Shown here: piece after piece, positions 8,528-14,645 of the stretch
Position numbering within the stretch: position 1 is the stretch's first letter
Layout of the letters: every line of letters begins with the position of its first letter
DNA from: Promethearchaeota archaeon Loki_b31
Lineage (GTDB): Archaea; Asgardarchaeota; Lokiarchaeia; Sigyniarchaeales; SOKP01
Assembly: GCA_005222975.1 (NCBI GenBank)
Contig: NJBI01000029.1
Location: 1 to 43,477, forward strand
Direction: 5' to 3'
Length of the DNA stretch: 43,477 nucleotides
Notes under the pieces: generated by a model
The model's input: the letters and a program-made list of their open reading frames with translations, nothing else
Told to the model about the DNA's origin: nothing
Databases searched by the model: none
Translations under genes and position numbers: made by a program

Positions 8528-9022
8528 TTAATCCTTAACAAAGTTTATCGCTATTTGAAGCAATTTATTATTTAAATAAATAAAACCATTAATTTCCTTG
8601 CTTCTAGAATCCATTATTATCCATATTAAGTGTTTGAACTTTTTTATACCACAGTTATGATAAGATTTCATACATTTTTTATCAAAGCCACTCGGATTTG
8701 CTCCAGCGGGGTGAGAATGAAAAATTGCTATTAATTGTAAATTGTTATTTTTTGAAATAGTAGTTGAAAGTTTTATCAACATGTCGTCGTTATCTAACAA
8801 GAATGCAACAGGACTTTTATTGCTAGAGTCAATACATTGAAAATCCTTACTATAATACTTATAATTAAAATCACCATTATTATTAATTTCTTGAATTTCA
8901 CCGAAAATTAAACCGCACGCTTCATTCGGGGTGGCCTTTTCAATACATTTTTCTAATTCGTTAATTAGGATTTTGTCAAAAAAAAAAATAATATCGTTTT
9001 CAAATCTCATTTTATACTTCAT
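8528..9022 (-). CDS. JAMM/MPN (JAB) domain metalloprotease-like protein
   Basis: This 164-residue protein is a single JAB/MPN domain. The expected zinc ligands and catalytic residue are present: Glu34 in NEACGLIFG, His102 and His104 in FHSHP, Ser111, and Asp114. Related enzymes remove ubiquitin or ubiquitin-like modifiers, or process sulfur carriers and cysteine adducts. It lies 7 bp after a DUF4443-like gene on the same strand, so the two form an operon. The substrate cannot be read from the sequence. The loop between the second His and Ser is short compared with Rpn11-type members. Confidence 0.88.
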   Translation of the reverse strand: MKYKMRFENDIIFFFDKILINELEKCIEKATPNEACGLIFGEIQEINNNGDFNYKYYSKDFQCIDSSNKSPVAFLLDNDDMLIKLSTTISKNNNLQLIAIFHSHPAGANPSGFDKKCMKSYHNCGIKKFKHLIWIIMDSRSKEINGFIYLNNKLLQIAINFVKD

Positions 9023-9029
9023 ACTCGAA

Positions 9030-9707
9030 TTAAAATAACGTTAAAGCCGCGTTTAAAGCGGCTAACCGCGATATTTGGGGATTTTCACCCAAACCTATTA
9101 TTATCACATCGTCTTTCTCAAATAATACCTTAGCTTTTTCAATTTTAGATGTAAAATACTTCAGAGTTTTTTGATTGATTTTCTTTTGTTCTTCGATGCT
9201 ATTATTTACAAATTTAGAGGGAAAGATAATATCTTTTCCATTGTAGACAAGACAAGTAGCTCCAGAACCATTAACCTTTATTGCCGCGTCTCTTTGCTCG
9301 ATTCCGTTCTTAATCTTCTTAGTAGCGTTCTTAACTAAACAAAAGTAAGGATTAATATTTTCAGGTTCAATAATAATATCTTTTAAAAAAGTAAGGTCCG
9401 CTTTTTCTAATAAAGGAATTTTTTTTTTTACTTTAGCAAAAAATTTATGCCCTTTCTCAGTTAACACATGCCCTTTCCTTTCTCCTTCGTCTGGAACTAC
9501 AATAAACTCACTTACATCTTTTAGTTTTTTAACCAAAGATTTTGCTGTTCCAGATCCAATTTGCAATTCATCTTTAAGGCGATATCTTCCAATGCCTCCT
9601 GGATTTTCTCCAAATATAAATAAAGATAATATTATATGAACATAATCGAAAGTAGGTCTAATAGTTAGACTTTCAAATAGTGGCTTCAATTCACTTAATT
9701 CTTTCAT
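9030..9707 (-). CDS. DUF4443-like protein with N-terminal winged helix
   Basis: This 225-residue archaeal protein begins with a winged-helix region (about residues 20-90, including IGRYRLKDELQIGSGTAKSL). The C-terminal domain (about 105-225) contains a conserved-looking Gly/Asp motif (GIEQRDAAIKVNGSGATCL) and ends in VIIIGLGENPQISRLAALNA. I recognise this as the archaeal DUF4443 type, whose function is not established. A ligand-sensing regulator is a reasonable guess. It is the first gene of a pair with the JAMM protein. Confidence 0.7.
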   Translation of the reverse strand: MKELSELKPLFESLTIRPTFDYVHIILSLFIFGENPGGIGRYRLKDELQIGSGTAKSLVKKLKDVSEFIVVPDEGERKGHVLTEKGHKFFAKVKKKIPLLEKADLTFLKDIIIEPENINPYFCLVKNATKKIKNGIEQRDAAIKVNGSGATCLVYNGKDIIFPSKFVNNSIEEQKKINQKTLKYFTSKIEKAKVLFEKDDVIIIGLGENPQISRLAALNAALTLF

Positions 9708-9816
9708 GCTCTTGTAAAAAAAATATTACATCAAATAAAATTATAAGTTAAAATAGTATTATTTCCTTTATATAATCGATATTAATTACTTTATCGGGAA
9801 GTCGGCGAATTTTTTA

Positions 9817-10815
9817 ATGGCTAAAAAAAAAAGAGATCAAGATCAAGAAGATATGCACGAATTAATATTATTTAGAGAGCCGACTGCTCAGGAAATAAAA
9901 AAATTCGAATCTGTTTCTCTTGAATATATTGATCAAGAAGACAAAATTAATTTAGTATGCAAATCAGAACCTTTTGGAGGAAATTATCTTTACTCCTTGG
10001 TAATATCAAATATTAGCGTTGATCCGATTACAGAAATTAAGATTAGAGTGAGAATTCCAAGATTCTTAAAGCTTTGTAGAAGTACACCTCCAACTATAAC
10101 CATAGAAACAATTAATTTTGAAGAAGATGAAGAAGAAACACAAGTAAAAATAGAATTTGAAGTAATAAAAGGAAAGGCTCAAAAACAAATTAATTTATAT
10201 TTTTGCCCGTTATCCTTAGAAGAAAAGGGTGAGATTAGATCATCCGTTACATTCGTTAATAATGTTGATTTTGTTAGGGCAATTGAGACGGATGCTATTA
10301 CTATTCAATTCGATCCATTTAGCATTGAAAGAAAAATATTACCAAGCGCTGAAGTTAAAAAATTCCTACAGAAACCCGGGATAAAAAAAGCGATTAAAAG
10401 TATTGGGATTGGTATAGAAAAATTCTTCGACGAAAACTATTATTTCAACCAAATTAATAAAATCATCCAAGACCAAAATTTCCAATTAATTATTAAAGAT
10501 AAAGATAATAAAATTGCTTGGTTTTTCGGAACAGAATTAGTATCGGGAATCGATGTCTTGGTAATTGGACAAATTATCTCGGGTAAAATAGAATGGTTAG
10601 CAGCGTCGCAAAACCATCCTTTACTCATCTCCATCTTAACAAACTTTATAAACTCTTTTAAAGAAGAAATGATGATTTTAAACCAAATAAATTCTGAAGA
10701 TCAAATTTTTCACTTAGAATGTAAATATTGCGGCAATATCTTATCTAGCTTTCCTGGAAAAGGTAAATCTATCGAATGTAATAAATGCAACTACGAACAA
10801 GTTATTTGGAACTAG
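9817..10815 (+). CDS. beta-rich protein with C-terminal zinc ribbon, function unknown
   Basis: This 332-residue soluble protein has three parts. Residues about 35-170 are beta-rich, including LYSLVISNISVDPITEIKI, as in Ig-like or adaptor-appendage sandwiches. Residues about 185-290 look like a mixed alpha/beta domain with a helical linker before it. The last 35 residues form a zinc ribbon with Cys302, Cys305, Cys321 and Cys324. I do not recognise a named family. It is transcribed alone, divergently from the DUF4443/JAMM pair. The start ATG follows a short AT-rich leader. Confidence 0.65.
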   Translation: MAKKKRDQDQEDMHELILFREPTAQEIKKFESVSLEYIDQEDKINLVCKSEPFGGNYLYSLVISNISVDPITEIKIRVRIPRFLKLCRSTPPTITIETINFEEDEEETQVKIEFEVIKGKAQKQINLYFCPLSLEEKGEIRSSVTFVNNVDFVRAIETDAITIQFDPFSIERKILPSAEVKKFLQKPGIKKAIKSIGIGIEKFFDENYYFNQINKIIQDQNFQLIIKDKDNKIAWFFGTELVSGIDVLVIGQIISGKIEWLAASQNHPLLISILTNFINSFKEEMMILNQINSEDQIFHLECKYCGNILSSFPGKGKSIECNKCNYEQVIWN

Positions 10816-11146
10816 AAAATTTAATTACTCCTTCGTAAATGTATTCTTTCGATGATGTGTTTTAAAAATAGATTAAATTTTTTTATGTTTCATTTGATAT
10901 TAAATTTCGCTTTTCAGCATTTCACAATTTGATTAAATTTTTATTTTCTTCTAAAATTATTACCAATTGTTTCAGTATGTCAGGTTTAGAGCCCTTTTTA
11001 TTCATTTTAGCATTAAATATTCACAGATTTGAAAAATCAGTGCAAGATATTTATATTGTACGAAATGATTCGATTAGTATGATTTGAATTTTGTCGTGAA
11101 ATTTTTTTCGTTTTTTTCCTTAGAAAATCAAGTATCAATCAAAATC

Positions 11147-11160
11147 TTTAAATATATAAA
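11147..11160 (+). promoter_or_regulatory. TATA box of the histone gene
   Basis: TTTAAATATATAAA is a near-ideal archaeal TATA element. Transcription should start about 25 bases downstream, near 11180-11190, leaving a leader of about 60 bases. Confidence 0.6.
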
Positions 11161-11173
11161 AGAACATTCTTTA

Positions 11174-11197
11174 TTTGATTAAGTAAATTTAATCAAA
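11174..11197. promoter_or_regulatory. palindrome at the expected histone transcription start
   Basis: TTTGATTAA (11174-11182) and TTAATCAAA (11189-11197) form perfect 9-bp inverted arms around a 6-base spacer. The site lies at the expected transcription start, where a bound repressor would block RNA polymerase. It could also be a hairpin in the 5' leader. Confidence 0.45.
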
Positions 11198-11248
11198 AAA
11201 ATTAAATTTAAAAATATTAACTAAAATATATAAAGTGGAGGAATTATC

Positions 11249-11461
11249 ATGTCTGAATACATTAGTTGGAGTCCTATTAGGCGCCTTATGAAACATAACG
11301 GTGCTGTTATTGTCGCAAGAGACGCTGTAAACGAGCTAGTCGATTGGATGGGCGCATCAGCAGAAAAAATAACCAAAAGTGCGTTAACCTTAACGAAACA
11401 TTCAAAACGTAAGAAAATAACTCGGGACGATATCTTATTAGCTATTAAATACTTCAAATAA
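11249..11461 (+). CDS. archaeal histone
   Basis: This 70-residue protein is a single histone fold, the archaeal chromatin protein that dimerises and wraps DNA. The pattern matches archaeal histones: SPIRRLMKHNGAVIVARDAV at helix 1 to helix 2, a long central helix through WMGASAEKITKSALTL, then KHSKRKKITRDDILLAIKYF for loop 2 and helix 3. There is no N-terminal tail. A strong ribosome-binding site (GTGGAGG, 11235-11241) lies 7 bases before the ATG. A strong TATA box and a palindrome precede it, and a T-rich terminator follows, so it is an independent and probably highly expressed gene. Confidence 0.95.
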   Translation: MSEYISWSPIRRLMKHNGAVIVARDAVNELVDWMGASAEKITKSALTLTKHSKRKKITRDDILLAIKYFK

Positions 11462-11484
11462 ATAGCAAATATAGTTTAAAACTT

Positions 11485-11510
11485 ATTTCTTTTTTTTTTC
11501 TTTTTATTTT
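11485..11510 (+). terminator. T-rich terminator after the histone gene
   Basis: Runs of T broken by single C or A residues start about 25 bases after the histone stop codon. This is the typical archaeal intrinsic terminator. Confidence 0.6.
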
Positions 11511-11520
11511 ATTTATTAAA

Positions 11521-11856
11521 TTAATCAGGAAAATTTCTATTAACTTTTATTAGCAGATGTTTCAAATATTGTTTCATATAGAACCTTTCGCTGTTGCAAT
11601 AGTTTAACTTTTCGTTATTTGATAATTCTTTACATTTTTTCAAGAGAGTATGGATATCTTCAACTATAATAAAATACTCTTTTTTAGCAACATCACATTC
11701 TTGAATTATTAGATCATTAACTAAATTTGAGTTAAAATCGTTGTCTCCAACTTGAGTTTTTCTACTATTTATTGAAGGGCTATCTATGTTTGGTTTAACT
11801 GTTTCAATGAAATATACTACTTCTTTACTATTGCTGAAACCTTTTGAAATGAATAC
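11521..11856 (-). pseudogene. coding-like open frame without a standard start codon
   Basis: The minus strand is open for 111 codons from a TGA at 11857-11859 to TAA at 11521-11523. The frame contains no ATG until late and no usable GTG or TTG near its beginning. The predicted chain looks protein-like rather than random: SKEVVYFIETVKPNIDS near the start, then a helical stretch VEDIHTLLKKCKELS, and a basic end (LKHLLIKVNRNFPD). I do not recognise it. It may be the 3' remnant of a decayed gene. It could also be an intact gene of about 109 residues starting at ATT 11850, given the unusual starts elsewhere in this window. Confidence 0.4.
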
Positions 11857-11962
11857 TCATCTCGGAGAATTTTCGATTTAATGAAAGAAATCACAAAACA
11901 ATATTTAAAAGAGAAGATAGTAGCAATTTATTGTTAAATAAGAAAATTAGTAAAAAAGTCTA

Positions 11963-12091
11963 TTAATCTAAGCAATAATTATTGTTGATGTATTTTTCTA
12001 ATCCTTCGAGAATACTTCTAGTTCCCTTAGAATTATAATTTCAATTAAATGTATCTCTTTTAATTCCTTTTATTTCATAAATTTTATTAAA
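11963..12091 (-). pseudogene. short coding-like remnant interrupted by one stop
   Basis: A minus-strand frame reads about 42 codons with a single internal TGA, ending in NSKGTRSILEGLEKYINNN and a few further residues before TAA. The second part looks like the C-terminus of a helical protein. It lies between the truncated SDR remnant and the open frame described at 11521-11856. No family can be assigned and the evidence is weak. Confidence 0.25.
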
Positions 12092-12207
12092 TTATATTGT
12101 CTAGCTCCTTCTTGATCGAATAGTTTTGCGGTTGTTTCTCCGATGCTTGCCTCCGCTCCTGTAATTATGCTACTTTTCTTTCTAATTTCATGATTGTTAA
12201 ATCCCAT
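12070..12207 (-). pseudogene. truncated short-chain dehydrogenase (SDR) remnant
   Basis: Starting at an ATG 10 bp after the BKACE stop codon, 45 codons encode the N-terminus of an SDR oxidoreductase. SSIITGAEASIGETTAKLF is the Rossmann TGxxxGIG nucleotide-binding motif, slightly degraded (Ser for Gly in GxG), and is followed by DQEGA. After this the similarity stops and the frame ends in LIKFMK. An SDR normally has about 250 residues, so more than 80% is missing. The arrangement suggests a former BKACE-SDR operon whose second gene was lost by deletion. Confidence 0.7.
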
Positions 12208-12217
12208 TTAATTTAAT

Positions 12218-13015
12218 TCATAATCCCAAAATTTTTCGAGCTTCGGATGGATCTGCTGTTTCACGCCCCATTTCTTTACTGATATTTACCATCCGAAGTA
12301 CAATCTCAGCATTATCTTTTGCTGGAACATTCTCCTTCAAGAAAGGATAGTCTTCCGTTCCTATACGCACATTCCCTCCATTAGCAATTGACATTACAGC
12401 AATTTTAGTCTGTTCTTCCCCCATAACACTAATCGTATGAAGGCAATTTTCGGGCATGTATTTTATTCTATGCAAATATTCATCCGCTGTTGGTGGTGAC
12501 CATGTGCCCCCAGGCCAGTTAAAAAACAAGGTTAAAACATGGGGCGCATTCAATAAACCTTTTTCAATTAAATAGTTAAGATTCCAATATGAACCTATAT
12601 GCCACACTTCCCATTCAGGTTTTATACTAAACTTTTCGCAAGTAATGCAGTACTGTTCTAATTCGTCAAGATCGTGGATTTGGTTTACTGTCATTTCAGT
12701 AAAATGCTCATCGTGATGATTCAATATCACAGAAAGCATGTCGGGTTTCGCATGAAAGTCTGGAGCTCTTTCTTCTATTGGGTAGCTGGACATACCTGCT
12801 TGGATTATAATATCGCATCTTTCTCTAATTCTTTTAACAGTTTCGATCTCTTCTCCTCTGGGCAGGTGAACGTGAGCGATTGCAGCTCCAGCTTCATAGC
12901 ATTTAACAACATCCTCTATCAAAGCATCTGTTGTTTCCGCCCAATTTTTTAAATCAGGATACATCCAAGAATTTGCAGTTGTGGCTGTAATAATCATCTT
13001 CTCATATTCTATCAT
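12218..13015 (-). CDS. BKACE-family beta-keto acid cleavage enzyme
   Basis: This 265-residue protein belongs to the BKACE (DUF849) family of zinc aldolases. These condense a beta-keto acid with acetyl-CoA to give acetoacetate and a new CoA ester; the founder, Kce, acts on 3-keto-5-aminohexanoate in lysine fermentation. The metal ligands are visible as His48 and His50 in HVHLPRG and Glu221 in GNVRIGTED. The family's EVWHIGSYWNLNYL and FNWPGGTW segments are also present. The length is slightly below the usual 270-300. The specific beta-keto acid is unknown. It is followed by an SDR remnant, and no other lysine-fermentation gene is nearby. Confidence 0.88.
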   Translation of the reverse strand: MIEYEKMIITATTANSWMYPDLKNWAETTDALIEDVVKCYEAGAAIAHVHLPRGEEIETVKRIRERCDIIIQAGMSSYPIEERAPDFHAKPDMLSVILNHHDEHFTEMTVNQIHDLDELEQYCITCEKFSIKPEWEVWHIGSYWNLNYLIEKGLLNAPHVLTLFFNWPGGTWSPPTADEYLHRIKYMPENCLHTISVMGEEQTKIAVMSIANGGNVRIGTEDYPFLKENVPAKDNAEIVLRMVNISKEMGRETADPSEARKILGL

Positions 13016-13171
13016 TACATTCTTACAATTTAGCTTATGATTATAACTTTATATTTATTATTTAAGTAGTAAAAATTTTAAAAATTTGATTTTTTCTTCA
13101 GGTTATTTTAAAAAAGTATTGTAAAGTTTATTTAACATATTACAAATTAGGAGGATAAACTACTTTACTAT

Positions 13172-13190
13172 CTATTCTTGATCAGAATAG
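13172..13190. promoter_or_regulatory. inverted repeat upstream of the PH-HTH regulator
   Basis: CTATTCT and AGAATAG form perfect 7-bp arms around TGATC. The repeat directly abuts a TATA-like AAATATTTAAATAT, a position suited to a repressor or activator site. The nearby gene encodes an HTH protein, so autoregulation is plausible but not shown. Confidence 0.45.
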
Positions 13191-13206
13191 AAATATTTAA
13201 ATATGT

Positions 13207-13225
13207 ATGTAAATATTTATTACAT
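13207..13225. promoter_or_regulatory. second inverted repeat upstream of the PH-HTH regulator
   Basis: ATGTAA and TTACAT form 6-bp arms around ATATTTA, just downstream of the TATA-like sequence. Together with the repeat at 13172-13190 it brackets the probable promoter. It is short and AT-rich, so chance occurrence is possible. Confidence 0.35.
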
Positions 13226-13336
13226 AGCAAAGAAATATTTTAAGCTTTCTTTTTTAAAGGCTTAAAATGTTAGAAAATTGAAGATAATTATAATTTACAT
13301 ATAATAAAATTAATAAAAAAATGGAGGAATTATAAT

Positions 13337-14164
13337 ATGAGTAAAAATGATTTAGACTTTCAAGGTAAAATTTCTCGCGATTATGCTAAAAAACAGATTC
13401 TTAAAGGCTCTATCGGTTATTTTCTATTTTATGCATCGTGGATGTTTTTGACATCTGGGCTTATATACTTTTTTGAAGCTAGTATACAATTAGAATGGTT
13501 CTTATTGATGATATTCTATGTAGTACTTATTCCCTACGTGTTTTATTTGATTTTTACTATATGGTACGAATTTAAGTACGTCAAAATGTTTTCGTTTGAA
13601 GTGCAAGAAAATACCCTTGTTATTCGTCATGGTGTTTTCAATAGGGTTAAAGCTACGATTCCTTATAGTAGGATACAAAACATTAATATGACGAATGGAG
13701 TTTTCGATAGAATGTACAAGACTTTTACTGTTAAGGTTGAAACGGCTGGGTCTAGCGCAGTCACAGCTAGTAGTCAATCAGGTCATCTAAAACCGGAAGG
13801 ATATATTCCTGGATTGAAAGACCCTACTCTCATTGAGAATAAAATAAAAGAACGCTTAATGAGATATTCTGCGATACCAAGTGGTTTAGAAGACAAGATT
13901 TTTAAGCCGGAGGAATTGGCATTTGACAACTTTATCAGCTATATTCTTTCAAAAATGCGCGAAGGAGAAAAGCTAAGAACTTCAATCAAAGAAAGACGTG
14001 AAGGTGTTAAGTTGACAGTCGCTAACTTAGCTGAAAAAGTTGGTGTGCCTATTAATACAATCAAATATTTAGAAGAAGGAAAATACAATCCAAGTCTCGC
14101 CGTAGCTTACAAAATCGCTGAAGTGTTAAATTGTAAAATCGAAGAGCTTTTTAAATTAGCTTAA
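13337..14164 (+). CDS. membrane PH-domain protein fused to Xre-type HTH
   Basis: This 275-residue protein joins a membrane module to a DNA-binding module. Two hydrophobic helices lie at about residues 24-46 and 54-76. A bacterial-type PH domain (bPH2, YdbS/YdbT-like) follows at about 82-160, with HGVFNRVKATIPYSRIQNI and GVFDRMYKTF. A linker leads to a complete Cro/C1-type HTH at about 212-272 (LTVANLAEKVGVPINTIKYL, then KYNPSLAVAYKIAEVL). The arrangement suggests a membrane-tethered regulator. GGAGG lies 9 bases before the ATG, and two inverted repeats lie upstream. The next gene encodes a related free HTH. Confidence 0.88.
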   Translation: MSKNDLDFQGKISRDYAKKQILKGSIGYFLFYASWMFLTSGLIYFFEASIQLEWFLLMIFYVVLIPYVFYLIFTIWYEFKYVKMFSFEVQENTLVIRHGVFNRVKATIPYSRIQNINMTNGVFDRMYKTFTVKVETAGSSAVTASSQSGHLKPEGYIPGLKDPTLIENKIKERLMRYSAIPSGLEDKIFKPEELAFDNFISYILSKMREGEKLRTSIKERREGVKLTVANLAEKVGVPINTIKYLEEGKYNPSLAVAYKIAEVLNCKIEELFKLA

Positions 14165-14176
14165 TTTTTTTTTTTT
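14165..14176 (+). terminator. 12-T run directly after the PH-HTH stop codon
   Basis: Twelve consecutive T begin at the end of the coding sequence. This would terminate an archaeal transcript, perhaps partially, before the next HTH gene. Confidence 0.5.
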
Positions 14177-14223
14177 CACATTTATTCTAAAATATATTTT
14201 AAAATTATATAGGTGAGAAGCAT

Positions 14224-14631
14224 CTGAAATTTAAGAAAAAAATAAAATCTAAAGTTAAAGATTTTAGAGAAAAGCTAGGTTTAACTCAACAGCAGTTAGC
14301 CGAAAAAATAGGTGTTTCTCGCCAGACAATCTATTATCTTGAGAAAGGAGATTACAATCCTTCTCTAACAATTTCATTTAAACTTTCAGAGATTTTTAAT
14401 AAACAGTTAGATATGATTTTTTATCAAGAACCTATCATGAAAGATTTGCTAGGTAATAAAACTCTGGACGAATTAGAAAGCATTTCTGAAACTATAGGTA
14501 TGAAAAAAATTAAGTTGATCGAGCTAAAAAACCTTAATGAGTCTCAATTGGCTTTAAATTATAAGAAAAATGAGATTGAGAAATTGTCTCATGCATTAGG
14601 TTATAAATTTGAAGATTTATTTGAAGAATAA
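14224..14631 (+). CDS. Xre-type HTH regulator, apparent CTG start
   Basis: This 135-residue regulator has a complete Cro/C1-type HTH at about residues 10-60 (LGLTQQQLAEKIGVSRQTIY, then GDYNPSLTISFKLSEIF). The second half ends in LSHALGYKFEDLFEE and may be a degenerate second HTH. The first ATG in the frame (14413) lies after the HTH and would remove it. Upstream the frame is open to a TAA at 14200. It has no ATG, GTG or TTG there, only CTG at 14224, six bases after AGGTGAG (14211-14217). I therefore place the start at CTG. It sits behind a gene with a very similar HTH, so the two may be a duplicated pair. Confidence 0.75.
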   Translation: MKFKKKIKSKVKDFREKLGLTQQQLAEKIGVSRQTIYYLEKGDYNPSLTISFKLSEIFNKQLDMIFYQEPIMKDLLGNKTLDELESISETIGMKKIKLIELKNLNESQLALNYKKNEIEKLSHALGYKFEDLFEE

Positions 14632-14645
14632 CAATTCTTTTCAGA

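Larger units (their letters stand above)
10816..11248. other. intergenic region upstream of the histone gene
   Basis: No convincing gene lies here. The right third holds the histone promoter and a palindrome, listed separately. The motif TTTGATTAAATTTTT occurs near 10926, with a related AGATTAAATTTTTTT near 10870, and resembles the arm of the palindrome. A 27-codon minus-strand frame at 10922-11005 is too short to accept. Confidence 0.5.
13016..13336. other. divergent intergenic region with two inverted repeats
   Basis: This region separates the BKACE gene (minus) and the PH-HTH gene (plus). It contains a ribosome-binding-like AGGAGG near 13160 with no gene behind it, two inverted repeats listed separately, and AT-rich TATA-like sequence (AAATATTTAAATAT near 13191). 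No further gene was found. Confidence 0.5.

Noticed and set aside
10922..11005. 27-codon minus-strand frame starting at ATG upstream of the histone
   Set aside because: Too short, ends early, and no ribosome-binding site or homology is visible.
13158..13180. AGGAGG sequence suggesting a small gene
   Set aside because: No start codon lies at a suitable distance and all frames close within about ten codons.
13191..13204. AAATATTTAAATAT as an extra operator
   Set aside because: It is more simply explained as the TATA region of the PH-HTH promoter; AT-rich palindromes are common in this DNA.
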